From Ambrosia x helenae (lineage: Eukaryota > Streptophyta > Magnoliopsida > Asterales > Asteraceae), in NCBI GenBank assembly GCA_030844895.1, contig CM061233.1, positions 63,265,190 to 63,329,189 on the forward strand: a stretch of 64,000 bases of DNA. Direction: 5' to 3'. Both the position numbers and the translations under genes were made by a program. A model generated the notes under the pieces. The model was given only the letters and a program-made list of their open reading frames with translations. It was not told the DNA's origin and did no database searches. The first letter of the stretch is position 1. Each line of letters begins with the position of its first letter. This document shows, one piece after another, positions 22,751-34,912 of the stretch.

Positions 22751-24966
22751 TGTAACACCCCAACCGATGGCGGAATCATCGAGGTGCCACGTAGTGACGA
22801 TTGTTCAAAAGCTCATGGTACTAAAATGTAAATATTATTGAATAAACCAATAACTGTCTTACATTGAAATGGAAATACAAAGTCTTAAATGAAATGTAAC
22901 TGTTGAGATATCTGAATTAAAATAAAGCACTAAATGTCTCTTGTAAAAGCATTAGATCAAACTGCACCTGAAACATGTACAAAATAGATTTGGTCAACAT
23001 ATGAAATGTTGGTGAGCATTCCTAGTTTTGATATATATAGTAGGTTAAAAAGTTATACAATTCAAGTGCAAGCTACAGTGCAAATATGTAAACCATGTAT
23101 CATAACAAATGAGCGAAATCAACCCTGTGACTGTATAATGTACTGTATGAACTGTAGTGTACTTATCCAATAAATGGATAAAAGCTTAACACTGGCCACG
23201 GATTCTCCGATGAAAAAGGGGGAGAATCAATCTAGGCGGGTTGTCAATCCAAATAGCGCTATCCAATGTTAAGGTCGGCTTGTACCATGTTAATGATTTC
23301 ACTAAGTACAAATGTAATCCACATGTATTGTCTAAGCATAAAGCACGTTGTAAGCAATGCACATAGTACTAGAATTGTATTGTAAAAAAATGTAAACTTG
23401 TATTTGAAATTGTAATAGTGTACATGTAACACCCCAAAAATGTAAAAAAAAGGGGTAGGAATACTCACAGTTTACGTAATAGCTTGAAATCGAACTGGAC
23501 AATGAGATATGTGTTGGAAATTATCCCAAAGGATCAACCTAAAGAATTTGATAATGTGTAAGGAATAACTCTAGGATATATTAAATTCTAGGGTTTCGAA
23601 TTTGGGGATAAACGTTTATTTGTTTATTAAACAAATTGTTTATTAATTATGAGGAAATAAATAAATAAAGTCTCTTGGTAAAATTTTAAGTTGAATATAG
23701 TCACAACATAAGGTTTTAAGTATGAAAATAATTTTTATAAAATTATTTTCTTGAAAATAGAATATTTAATCTAATTATTTCAAATTGTCAAAATATGGCT
23801 TTAATATCTAAAAAATATTAAAATCAAAGAATTTCTGAATCAAAAATTGTATTTCAGTTCTAGATAGCTAGAAATAATTTATATAAAATTTTGGTGCAAA
23901 AATATTGAAAAATGAATTTATTATGATTTATTTATGATTAAAACTAACAAAAATTAATTAAAAATATAAAATAAACGGTTTTTCTGAAATAAAAATATTT
24001 TCTAGAATGTTTAAGAATATACAAGTTTAGGATAATTTTTGTGAGATTTAATAAAATCGTTTAGATATTTTTATTGAATTTTATAATTTTAAATGAATAA
24101 ACTTGTAATATTTATTATATATATTAAATAAATGATTTTTGAAAAACTAAAAATTGGATAATGAACTTTATCATAAGAATAACTAAATATAATTTTTGTA
24201 GATTTTATAAAGCACTTTTAGTATTTAAAAACTATTTAAAAAGATAATATGTTAAATGTATATATAAGAAAAGTAAAAGAACAAAAAAACAAAAAAAAAA
24301 TGGGTTGTTGTGGGGCTCGAACCTGGGTTCAAACCCGGTTCTAAGTTTTAAACAAAACACCCCAACTAACTGATCTGTGAATCATATTTGTTTATGTTTC
24401 AGTTTTGAAATAATTATATACATAAGTTACAATGATGTTCTTCCCCAATTCTATACCAAGAACCCTAGATTTTTCCAATCAGTTATAAAACGTGATTATA
24501 ACTGAATTAACCAAAGGGCTTTTGGAGTATAAGGGCCGATTAACAAAACCTATACAAGAATTAGTACTTACAATGTATGTTTCGTGATAATCACCAAGTC
24601 AACAGAAAAGTCAAACTTGGCACAAAACTTCGATTGAGGGTTTGATAACAGAATTAGGAGGTTGTGAGAGTATTGTTGGCGAGTTGTGAATGTCTAGACG
24701 TGTTCAATTTATAGTATTACACCGGGTTTATAGATTTAGAAAGCTTTGACCATGGTTAATAGGAATACATCAATCATGTTTGAAATCAAGCTAATACGCG
24801 GTTATTAGGGGCTTGTTTTGATGCGAAAATGATGTACAAGTATTGGTCAATAGGAAGTATTATGTGGAGATTATTGTTCCTAGATCTCAGCTTGTTGACT
24901 TTCCTTTTCTTCTTGTTCATTACGCGCAGCAGCAGCAGCAGATACCAAAAGGAAAAAGGAAATAGC
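22751..24966 (-). mobile_element. Antisense solo LTR, first part
   Basis: Begins TGTAACACCCCAACCG at 22751. On the minus strand this is the LTR 3' end GGGTGTTACA and is the reverse complement of the ends at 27572 and 33250. It is interrupted at 24966 by the gag-only element and resumes at 33256. The whole LTR is flanked by a perfect 5-bp duplication TTGAT (22746-22750 and 33656-33660), with no internal region, which is the structure left by LTR-LTR recombination. Restored length is about 2616 bp, close to the 2606-2607 bp of the inserted LTRs, so both belong to one family. Confidence 0.9.
24313..24373 (-). other. tRNA-like module in the solo LTR (sense to the LTR)
   Basis: Minus-strand box B GGTTCGAGCCC (24313-24323). 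The box A candidate (TCAGTTAGTTGG, 24362-24373) is weak. Its place in the LTR, next to the stretch with many T runs and about 100 bp from the 'ggggaagaa' landmark, equals that of the module at 25948-26002, although the sequences differ. Confidence 0.5.
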
Positions 24967-25004
24967 TGTGACATCCGTCACTTTTCCTTTTATATATATT
25001 TTTA

Positions 25005-25046
<42 letters not shown>

Positions 25047-25237
25047 TTAATAATAATAATAATAACTATTAGATAGTTGGATTCTTACCACATATAACCC
25101 ACCTTTATTTGAAGCCCAAAACCTCTTTATCTCCTTTAGAAATCCGGAGCCCAGCCAAAGCCCAAGAGCCGGCCCACACCAGCAGCCCCCCCTCTTTCTC
25201 TCTTGTTCTGTTTTTTAAAAAAAAAATGTGTCTGCCG

Positions 25238-25300
25238 GGTCTCGAACCCGTGCAGTGTGCGGCCAATACCCAAACAGACATGGACAAACCAGTTGAGCTA
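25238..25300 (-). other. tRNA-like module 1 in the 5' LTR (antisense to the LTR)
   Basis: Minus strand: box A TAGCTCAACTGG (25289-25300), which fits the consensus, and box B GGTTCGAGACC (25238-25248), 40 nt apart. A run of A on the + strand beyond box B (25217-25226) reads as a T run downstream of the module on the minus strand, possibly a Pol III terminator. A copy is present at 30917-30979. Confidence 0.6.
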
Positions 25301-25947
25301 TGGTTCATCTTTGGATTAATACCAACCCGTAATATATATATGTTCGCATAACCTCTGTTTTGAATTTCTCTTCTGGTCGCTGCAGCAGTAGCGAATCACA
25401 ACCACCATAGGTTACTCCTTGATTGAAGCTTAAACATGGAAAATAATCATCTGATTTACGCGTATAATGGAATTAACAGAATATTACGGCCAAAACATTT
25501 CCAAATTTCGTCTAATTATCGCGTAATTCGTTCATAATTAGGCTTTATTAACGCGGTTGACTAGATCTTGGTCAAGATAATTGAAACCTTATAAATACGT
25601 GATTATAATTCAATCAAACTTGCACACACACACAAATACATGCGATTAACAAACCCCAATCCTCAATTCTTGTTCAATTCCTCTGCTCTTGGTGTTTAAT
25701 CGAGTTTTCTTGGCTTCGGGTCTTGACCACTCGTTTTTGATCAAATCTGTTTGGTATGTTGGATTTTTTTTATGGATTTTGTTCATCTACTATCAACAAG
25801 CAATAACCCCATGATGAATCGGGTTATTGCTTGTTAAATCATTCGATTGCTGATTCTAGGGCTCGATTTCAATTATTTGGGGAAGAACATGTCATGGGTG
25901 TTTGGTATTTATTTTATATAAACCACAACCAAACACAACCACTGGTC

Positions 25948-26002
25948 TAGACCAGGTGGTTGTGTCTGGTGCTTGTCTGCTGGTCCACGCGGGTTCGAGT
26001 CC
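25948..26002 (+). other. tRNA-like module 2 in the 5' LTR (sense to the LTR)
   Basis: Box A-like TAGACCAGGTGG (25948-25959) and box B GGTTCGAGTCC (25992-26002), 32 nt apart, followed by T-rich sequence (CCTTTTTCTTGTTTTTG). A copy is present at 31627-31681. It lies just downstream of the GGGGAAGAACATGTC landmark. Confidence 0.55.
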
Positions 26003-27575
26003 CGGGTTGGACAAACCTTTTTCTTGTTTTTGTTTTTAAGCAAATCATATATATATAATACTTATAATCTTATAAATTCATTTAAAAATACTAAAACATT
26101 TTAAAAAAATTCTACAAAAATTATCTTATATTAATCTGATGAGAAAGTTCATTACCCAATTTTTAGTTTTTCAAAAATAATTTATTTAATATATATTATT
26201 AATAATACAAGTTTATTCATTTATATTTATTAAATTCTATAAAAATATCTAAACGATTTTATTAAATCTCACAAAAATTATCCTAAACTTGTATATTCTT
26301 AAACATTCCAGAAAATATTTTTATTTCAGAAAAATCGTTTATTTTATATTTTTAATTAATTTTTGTTAGTTTTAATCATAAATAATTCATAATAAATTCA
26401 TTTTACAATATTTTTGTACCAAAATTTTACATAAATTATTTCTATTCATCTAGAACTGAAATACAATTTTTAATTCAGAAATTCTTTGATTTTAATATTT
26501 TTAGATATTAAAGTCATATTTTGACAATTTGAAATAATTAGATTAAATATTCTATTTTCAAGAAAATAATTTTATAAAAATTATTTTCATACTCAAAACC
26601 TTATGTTATGATTATATTCAACTTAAGATTTTACAAAGAGAATTTTATTTATTTATTTATTAAATTTCCTATATTTAATAAACAATTTGTTTATTAATCA
26701 AATAAACGTTTATCCCCAATTCGAAGCCCTAGAAATACATATATCCTAGAGTTATTTCCCTTACACATTATCGAATACTTTAGGTTGATCATTTGGGAGT
26801 AATCTCAATTCATATTTCGTTGTCCAAGTCCAATTTCAAGTTATTACGTGAACTGTGAGTATTCCTACCCCTTTTTGCTTTTATACATTTTTGGGGTGTT
26901 ACATGTACACTATTACAATTTCAAATACAAGTTTACATTTTTACAATACAATTCTAGTACTATGTGCATTGCTTACAACGTGCTTTATGCTTAGACATTA
27001 CATGTGGATTACATTTGTACTTAGTGAAATCATTAACATTGTACAAGCCGACCTTAACATTGGATAGCGCTATTTGGATTGACAACCCGCCTAGATTGAT
27101 TCTCCCCCTTTTTCATCGGAGAATCCGTGGCCAGTGTTAAGTTATCATCCATTTATTGGTTGAGTACACTACAGTTCATACAGTACATTATACAGTCACA
27201 GGGTTGATTTCGCTCATTTGTATGATACATAGTTTACATAATTGCACTGTAGCTTGCACTTGAATTGTATAACTTTTTAACCTACTATATATATCAAAAC
27301 TAGGAATGCTCACCAACATTTCATATGTTGACCAAATCTATTTTGTACATGTTTCAGGTGCAGTTTGATCTAGTGCTTTAGCAAGGAACATTTAGTGCCT
27401 TATTTTAATTCAGTTATTTCAATATTTACATTTCATTTAGACAATGTATTTTCCATTTCCATGTAAGACAATTTTGATTATTCAATAATATTTACATTTT
27501 AGTACCATGAGCTTTTGAACAATCGTCACTACGTGGCACCTCGATGATTCCGCCATCGGTTGGGGTGTTACAGAT

Positions 27576-27588
27576 TGGTATCAGAGCC
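27576..27588 (+). other. Primer-binding site of the gag-only element
   Basis: TGGTATCAGAGCC, complementary to the 3' end of initiator tRNA-Met, four bases after the LTR end. This confirms the LTR boundary and the + orientation. Confidence 0.9.
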
Positions 27589-28287
27589 ATGGTTATAGGG
27601 AACTAGGTTATTAGATAAAAAGGCCTAGACTATAACCGAACTACAACTTGCATGCATAATATTTCCTGAATTACCCTACTCCTCATTTCTCCCTACTTTC
27701 CTCCTTCTATCTTTCCCTTCTTCTCTTTCTCTATTCTTCTTATCTTTCATCATGGTGCATAGAGATGGAGTCCTACAGAGAGTGGAAAGTTTACATCATC
27801 ATGGAACGGGAGCAGTACCTTTTATGAAGACATTCTTAGACATAATACCTACTCTTATTTTACTCCTTCGAAGTTGTTGAACTTTAATGAGTGAGATAAG
27901 GACACGTGCAATCTGGAAGGGTGGACGCCTGTACACTGGGTTTTCTGGCATAGGCAAGCATAGCGCATAAATCCATTTACGGACCTGTTATGCTTACCTG
28001 GGGATTCCTGGAGTGAGTGTCCACTTATAGGCTAAAGCATGTCTTCTTTGATCACCATTGGGTTCAATTCCTTTGAAAAGTCAATGTTCTTGTTGGGCTT
28101 TACAGCTAGACAAGGGCACTCCAAGCATCTTATGAAAGCTTTACAATAATACTCTCTCGTTCCATATACAATACCCTATATATCATGATTTGCATATATT
28201 GCTTACAAGTTCATACTTTCATAATCATTTGTACAGTTATACACTCACATTTTCTAATCTCATGATTATTCATTGACTACCTCATAG

Positions 28288-29502
28288 ATGTCTGCTCGCC
28301 GCATGCTCCGTGATGTCCGCCGACGCCCTGTTCGTGCTTTGGGACGACGTTCTGATCGTCGCCTCGCATCTTTAGTCGCCGAGCAAATTGCTGCAGTGAT
28401 CCCAAACCTTGTCAGTGAGATAACCCAGAATAGTAACAGTGCCAACACAGGGAGTACGACTCAATTTCGGTGCACTTTCAAACACTTTAACTCCTGCAAC
28501 CCCACAAAATTCACAGGTGAGGAGGGTGCTACTGGCCTCCTCCAATGGTTTGAAAGCATGGAGAGTACTTTCGTGAACAGTGAATGTCCTGATGAACTCC
28601 GCGTTCGCTATGCTACTAGTGTCCTTCAAAAGGGGGCGCTAACCTGGTGGAATGGCGAAAAGCGCAATCGAAGAGCTGATGTTGCTTTATCATTATCTTG
28701 GGCAGATGTTAAGGAACTCATGATCGCCAAATTCTGCCCGAGGAACGAAATCAGAAAACTGGAGGAAGAGTTCCATGGACTGAAACAAAACAGTGGTGAG
28801 AATCTTGCGTATAATACTCGATATCACGAACTTAGCATACTGGTTCCGCACATGGTCACCCCAGTCTCTCGAGCAATCGAAAAATATATCGAGGGATTAC
28901 CTGACCTGATTCAAGACGTTGTCACTGGAGGCAAAGCCACTACGGTAGAAGAAGCCATCCAACTTGCAGCCACATTAACAGACAAACACGTAAGGCAAGG
29001 AAACTTGGTTAGGAAGGGCACCAAGACACCTACTGAGAAAACCACCAATGTTGAACAACCTAAGACTGTCTTAGCAAAGGCCGCCACTACTGCTTCGAAC
29101 TCTAAGAAACGAATGGGCAATAATCAGAACCATGCTGTTGTTGATCCGGTGGCTCAGCCTCCTATCAAGAAAGCCTACACGGGAATCCATCCTCAATGCA
29201 ACACTTGCAAGTATCATCACCCTACAAATCTTCCATGTCGTCGATGCACTAGATGTGGAAGGTTTGGACACTTTGTCACTACTTGTCGAGTAATGGTTGG
29301 GACACAGGGTAATCATCAAACAGCTGCTCAGAACCCACTACAGATTACTAACGGTCGGGCATGTTATCATTGTAGAGACCCTAACCACATGCTACCTCAA
29401 TGTCCCAAATTGAACAATGTAAACCTGGTGGCACATGGACGAGCTTTCAATATCAATACCAACGAAACAACTGATCAGGATGACGTTAATCCCACTGGTT
29501 AA
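28288..29502 (+). CDS. Retrotransposon Gag (capsid/nucleocapsid), gag-only element
   Basis: Intact 404-aa frame. The N-terminus is Arg-rich. A retrotrans_gag capsid domain spans about residues 60-235, with the hallmark ALTWWNG and the FCPRNEIRKLEEEFHGLKQ segment. It is followed by a linker and two CX2CX4HX4C zinc knuckles, CTRCGRFGHFVTTC (320-333) and CYHCRDPNHMLPQC (359-372), preceded by a CNTCKYHH half-motif. Gag packages the element RNA into virus-like particles in the cytoplasm. No protease, RT, RNase H or integrase follows, so replication would need enzymes in trans. The sequence is clearly related to the gag of the Tekay-type element at 39847, but not close. Confidence 0.93.
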   Translation: MSARRMLRDVRRRPVRALGRRSDRRLASLVAEQIAAVIPNLVSEITQNSNSANTGSTTQFRCTFKHFNSCNPTKFTGEEGATGLLQWFESMESTFVNSECPDELRVRYATSVLQKGALTWWNGEKRNRRADVALSLSWADVKELMIAKFCPRNEIRKLEEEFHGLKQNSGENLAYNTRYHELSILVPHMVTPVSRAIEKYIEGLPDLIQDVVTGGKATTVEEAIQLAATLTDKHVRQGNLVRKGTKTPTEKTTNVEQPKTVLAKAATTASNSKKRMGNNQNHAVVDPVAQPPIKKAYTGIHPQCNTCKYHHPTNLPCRRCTRCGRFGHFVTTCRVMVGTQGNHQTAAQNPLQITNGRACYHCRDPNHMLPQCPKLNNVNLVAHGRAFNINTNETTDQDDVNPTG

Positions 29503-30643
29503 GCCATGGATGAAATCTTCCCAAGACTCGAGAAATCCAATACCCGTGTTTTCATTTTCTTGATCCTATTATCATTTTGTACCCAATTTTGTCGCACTCA
29601 TTAGCATACAACATCTAGAAATTTCCTTGCGTATTATTGTGTATTAACACAGATTGGAAATTTATTATATTGATTACGTTTATTTTTAATCATACAAGAC
29701 TCTACCTTATATTTATTTGAAACGTTTGGACTTGATACTTGATCTTACAGATGCTTTTCTAAAGAAAACATCATTGGTTATTACATGAAACTAGATTTTT
29801 TTCCCTTAATTTGACTACGCATTGAACATCTAATTATTCATGATACTCGTAAACATTTAATTATTCATGATAACACTTACACTTAATGGTAGTAGTACTT
29901 ACAAACTTGCTTGCATAAACATGCTATCAATTTGCAATCTATGTGAATAGTAATTGTTGCACTTAATAGAGGTCATCATGCCTTTTTCAACAGTCGGGAG
30001 AGGCCCTACAACCTGCTCCACGACCGGTGGAGGCTATCGAACATACTCAACGATTGGTAGAGGTCACTATGCCTTTTCAAACAGTCGGGAGAGGCCCTAC
30101 AACCTACTCCACGGCTGGTGGAGGCTATCGAACCTGCTCAACAATCGGTGGGGTCATAGAAGGACACAAAACCCTAATGTAAGGTAAATTGATGATTCCG
30201 GTCCGGAACGTAATCATGAATTTACAGGTACGTTAGGGTAGTGTGAAATTCTATTAGAATTTTTGGGTAGACGTCCAGTACGTTTTCAAGGTATCAAAGG
30301 TGTGGTGGGTTAGCTGCGGTACACCCTGTATACAAACACTAATGATGCATTGAAAGTGAGACTGGAAGTCGAACCAGGAACAAACTCTGTTTGCTTGTTA
30401 GTTCATTTGGTCTTGTTATAGTCAATCAACACGTACATATATCTTAGGATTCCTAAAACTTGAAATTTATTGATTTACTAGATTCTTATTCTCTTTACTA
30501 TTCGAGACGAACCTAATCCAATCAAACCTCATATCCAAATCATTCGAACTTTCCAAACCACAGTTATCTTAATTTTTACCCAAGCATCCATAACCCTATG
30601 TTTCTAATAACTTCGGGACGAAGTTTCTAAAAGTAGGGGATGC
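29503..30643 (+). other. Non-coding 3' internal region with tandem repeat and polypurine tract
   Basis: No pol motif in any frame. It contains two 91-bp tandem units (29971-30061 and 30062-30152), sharing CAGTCGGGAGAGGCCCTACA, with the start of a third. A purine-rich tract AAAAGTAGGGGA ends at 30640, just before the 3' LTR, and is the likely polypurine primer. Confidence 0.7.
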
Positions 30644-30679
30644 TGTGACATCCGTCACTTTTCCTTTTATATATATTTT

Positions 30680-30724
<45 letters not shown>

Positions 30725-33250
30725 TTAATAATAATAATAATAACTATTAGATAGTTGGATTCTTACCACATATAACCCACCTTTATTTTGAAGCCCAAAA
30801 CCTCTTTATCTCCTTTAGAAATCCGGAGCCCAGCCAAAGCCCAAGAGCCGGCCCACACCAGCAGCCCCCCCTCTTTCTCTCTTGTTCTGTTTTTTAAAAA
30901 AAAAATGTGTCTGCCGGGTCTCGAACCCGTGCAGTGTGCGGCCAATACCCAAACAGACATGGACAAACCAGTTGAGCTATGGTTCATCTTTGGATTAATA
31001 CCAACCCGTAATATATATATGTTCGCATAACCTCTGTTTTGAATTTCTCTTCTGGTCGCTGCAGCAGTAGCGAATCACAACCACCATAGGTTACTCCTTG
31101 ATTGAAGCTTAAACATGGAAAATAATCATCTGATTTACGCGTATAATGGAATTAACAGAATATTACGGCCAAAACATTTCCAAATTTCGTCTAATTATCG
31201 CGTAATTCGTTCATAATTAGGCTTTATTAACGCGGTTGACTAGATCTTGGTCAAGATAATTGAAACCTTATAAATACGTGATTATAATTCAATCAAACTT
31301 GCACACACACACAAATACATGCGATTAACAAACCCCAATCCTCAATTCTTGTTCAATTCCTCTGCTCTTGGTGTTTAATCGAGTTTTCTTGGCTTCGGGT
31401 CTTGACCACTCGTTTTTGATCAAATCTGTTTGGTATGTTGGATTTTTTTTATGGATTTTGTTCATCTACTATCAACAAGCAATAACCCCATGATGAATCG
31501 GGTTATTGCTTGTTAAATCATTCGATTGCTGATTCTAGGGCTCGATTTCAATTATTTGGGGAAGAACATGTCATGGGTGTTTGGTATTTATTTTATATAA
31601 ACCACAACCAAACACAACCACTGGTCTAGACCAGGTGGTTGTGTCTGGTGCTTGTCTGCTGGTCCACGCGGGTTCGAGTCCCGGTTGGACAAACCTTTTT
31701 CTTGTTTTTGTTTTTAAGCAAATCATATATATATAATACTTATAATCTTATAAATTCATTTAAAAATACTAAAACATTTTAAAAAAATTCTACAAAAATT
31801 ATCTTATATTAATCTGATGAGAAAGTTCATTACCCAATTTTTAGTTTTTCAAAAATAATTTATTTAATGTATATTATTAATAATACAAGTTTATTCATTT
31901 ATATTTATTAAATTCTATAAAAATATCTAAACGATTTTATTAAATCTCACAAAAATTATCCTAAACTTGTATATTCTTAAACATTCCAGAAAATATTTTT
32001 ATTTCAGAAAAATCGTTTATTTTATATTTTTAATTAATTTTTGTTAGTTTTAATCATAAATAATTCATAATAAATTCATTTTACAATATTTTTGTACCAA
32101 AATTTTACATAAATTATTTCTATTCATCTAGAACTGAAATACAATTTTTAATTCAGAAATTCTTTGATTTTAATATTTTTAGATATTAAAGTCATATTTT
32201 GACAATTTGAAATAATTAGATTAAATATTCTATTTTCAAGAAAATAATTTTATAAAAATTATTTTCATACTCAAAACCTTATGTTATGATTATATTCAAC
32301 TTAAGATTTTACAAAGAGAATTTTATTTATTTATTTATTAAATTTCCTATATTTAATAAACAATTTGTTTATTAATCAAATAAACGTTTATCCCCAATTC
32401 GAAGCCCTAGAAATACATATATCCTAGAGTTATTTCCCTTACACATTATCGAATACTTTAGGTTGATCATTTGGGAGTAATCTCAATTCATATTTCGTTG
32501 TCCAAGTCCAATTTCAAGTTATTACGTGAACTGTGAGTATTCCTACCCCTTTTTGCTTTTATACATTTTTGGGGTGTTACATGTACACTATTACAATTTC
32601 AAATACAAGTTTACATTTTTACAATACAATTCTAGTACTATGTGCATTGCTTACAACGTGCTTTATGCTTAGACATTACATGTGGATTACATTTGTACTT
32701 AGTGAAATCATTAACATTGTACAAGCCGACCTTAACATTGGATAGCGCTATTTGGATTGACAACCCGCCTAGATTGATTCTCCCCCTTTTTCATCGGAGA
32801 ATCCGTGGCCAGTGTTAAGTTATCATCCATTTATTGGTTGAGTACACTACAGTTCATACAGTACATTATACAGTCACAGGGTTGATTTCGCTCATTTGTA
32901 TGATACATAGTTTACATAATTGCACTGTAGCTTGCACTTGAATTGTATAACTTTTTAACCTACTATATATATCAAAACTAGGAATGCTCACCAACATTTC
33001 ATATGTTGACCAAATCTATTTTGTACATGTTTCAGGTGCAGTTTGATCTAGTGCTTTAGCAAGGAACATTTAGTGCCTTATTTTAATTCAGTTATTTCAA
33101 TATTTACATTTCATTTAGACAATGTATTTTCCATTTCCATGTAAGACAATTTTGATTATTCAATAATATTTACATTTTAGTACCATGAGCTTTTGAACAA
33201 TCGTCACTACGTGGCACCTCGATGATTCCGCCATCGGTTGGGGTGTTACA
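30644..33250 (+). mobile_element. 3' LTR of the gag-only retrotransposon
   Basis: 2607 bp, almost identical to 24967-27572, with both tRNA-like modules (30917-30979 antisense, 31627-31681 sense). Followed directly by the ATAGC target duplication at 33251-33255. Confidence 0.95.
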
Positions 33251-33255
33251 ATAGC

Positions 33256-33550
33256 GATTAGGAGGGGTTAAATACATTAATGGTTGAAATATAAACCAAG
33301 TGTGTGTGTGGCTCAGTTGGTTACATGGTGTGTGGTTGTGAGTGCTTGAACCGGCTCCCTGCCCGGGTTCGAGTCCCGGCAGGAGCAAGGTTCTATATAT
33401 TTTTTTTTAAAAACAGATTTAAGGGGATGGGTCGGATCTCTGGGCTTCTGTACTGGATTTCAGAATGGGCTTCAAGTGGGCTGGATGGTTAGGCCATTAA
33501 GGTATTTGGGTTATGGGAAAAATCTTGACAAAACAATATGTATCTTCATG

Positions 33551-33617
<67 letters not shown>

Positions 33618-33655
33618 AAAAAAAGTAAAATAAAAGAAAAGTGACGGATGTCACA
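33256..33655 (-). mobile_element. Antisense solo LTR, second part
   Basis: The other end of the LTR that starts at 22751. It carries a tRNA-like module (33309-33376), a (TTA)n microsatellite (about 33550-33612) and the outer end GTGACGGATGTCACA (33641-33655), followed by the TTGAT duplication. Beyond that the LINE-like sequence of 22750 resumes. Confidence 0.9.
33309..33376 (+). other. tRNA-like module in the solo LTR (antisense to the LTR)
   Basis: Box A TGGCTCAGTTGG (33309-33320) and box B GGTTCGAGTCC (33366-33376), both good matches to Pol III consensus, with T-rich sequence (about 33400-33410) downstream. It lies in the same LTR position and orientation as 25238-25300, but the sequence between the boxes is unrelated. 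It does not form a tRNA. Confidence 0.6.
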
Positions 33656-33779
33656 TTGATGTAATTTTCACAGTCATGAAATGAAAATTATTATTATAAA
33701 AAGAAAAACATATAAATAAATACATAACTATTCCTCCATCACCTACTGTTTTAGAGGCAATGACGATGGTGATTTTATA

Positions 33780-34904
33780 CAATGTTTTAAAAACCGGTTT
33801 ATACCGGCCGGTTGAACCGGTTATACCGCTTACCAGTGTCCTGGTCGGCACGAATCAGTCCGGTAATTTGGGGAAACGGTAAAGGATTTGAACCACTGGT
33901 AAATTCCGATATACCAGTTTATACCGCTATACCGGTACAAGGTTAAACTTTGGATTTTATCGGCTCATATTGATGATATAGATATCATGTTAAGTGAGAA
34001 GGAACATGAACCAGTTTCTTAAAGACAAGGCTACTTGGTATATATGTCACTTATCTTACTAATTTTAGTCATCATCATCATCATGACATCATCATACTCA
34101 GTTAGTCCCATAAATAGCAAAAGCTAAGGTAGGGTCTGAGGAGGGTAATATATAGACAACCTTACCTCTACCCCGTGGGAGTAGAGAGGCTACTTCCAGT
34201 GAGACCCTCGAGTCAATAGTGGTTTTGTATCAAGCCTTAGACAATAAGGCACATAACAATTAGCAATCGAGACAAACCCGATTGTTGCATGTACCCGCTT
34301 GTCTTTTGGCTATCAACGTCACCACCTGATGCATGATTAACCGTCCGTCATTTTTAACGTTATTTTCACGAAATTAATAAAGTAACGTTAAAATTAGAGC
34401 AACTTTACTTTTGTCCCCCGAGGGCCACACATATATACATTATATACATACAGCCGTAAGCGAGGCTTAATTTTAGTATATTTTGATTATTGGTAACTAA
34501 AGCTTCTTATTAAAGAATGTAAAAAATGAAAATAATTATACTTTTGTTGATGATGATGGTGATGATAATAGATTTGATCTTTTAAGTGATCATGAACTTG
34601 GTGCTTTTATGAATCAACACTCTTATGGCATAAACCAATAATACCCATTTATATAAAAACAATTTTGTTGAAAATTGAGTGCTTTGGGATTTTTTTTTTT
34701 TAATTATGCTTTCACTTTTGAATTATTTTTTTTTATTACTAAATCATGTACTATTAGATTATTTTTTTAGTTAAAGTTGTATTTACAAAATTATAGGGTT
34801 AACTAGTCAATCCAGTTAAACCACCCGATATAACCTGGTTTAACCGGTTAAACCATTTCTAAGTCTAATACGATATGGTTAAAAAACCGATTTTAAAAAC
34901 ATTG
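33780..34904. mobile_element. hAT-type non-autonomous element with a nested SINE
   Basis: Inverted ends CAATGTTTTAAAAACCGGTT and, with one substitution, its complement ending CATTG. Perfect 8-bp target duplication ATTTTATA (33772-33779 and 34905-34912). The subterminal regions are packed with 'accggt' motifs. No transposase. A SINE fragment lies inside (34068-34212). Confidence 0.85.
34068..34212 (-). mobile_element. SINE fragment, antisense
   Basis: Read on the minus strand: GAGCCTC near 34190, then a 'ggggtagaggtaaggttgtc' core, CAGACCCTACCTTAGCTTTT and a (TGA)n tail at 34068-34088. It matches the SINE tail in GLR intron 3 and fits TS-type plant SINEs. The Pol III head was not seen. Confidence 0.6.
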
Positions 34905-34912
34905 ATTTTATA

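Larger units (their letters stand above)
24967..27572 (+). mobile_element. 5' LTR of the gag-only retrotransposon
   Basis: 2606 bp, from TGTGACATCCGTCAC to GGGTGTTACA. With its partner 30644-33250 it differs by eye in about four places: microsatellite length, one T indel near 25106, one G indel near 26005, and A/G near 26188. The complete element 24967-33250 is flanked by a perfect ATAGC duplication (24962-24966 and 33251-33255). It inserted in opposite orientation into an older LTR of its own family. Confidence 0.95.

Noticed and set aside
25109..25351. Open frame of 80 codons, repeated at 30788-31030
   Set aside because: Both lie in the two LTRs of the gag-only element, over the tRNA-like module; no protein family, and the repeat is explained by the LTR pair.
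25238..33376. Genuine tRNA genes at the box A/box B modules
   Set aside because: Box motifs are good, but acceptor and T stems do not pair and there is no anticodon arm; treated as tRNA-like modules.
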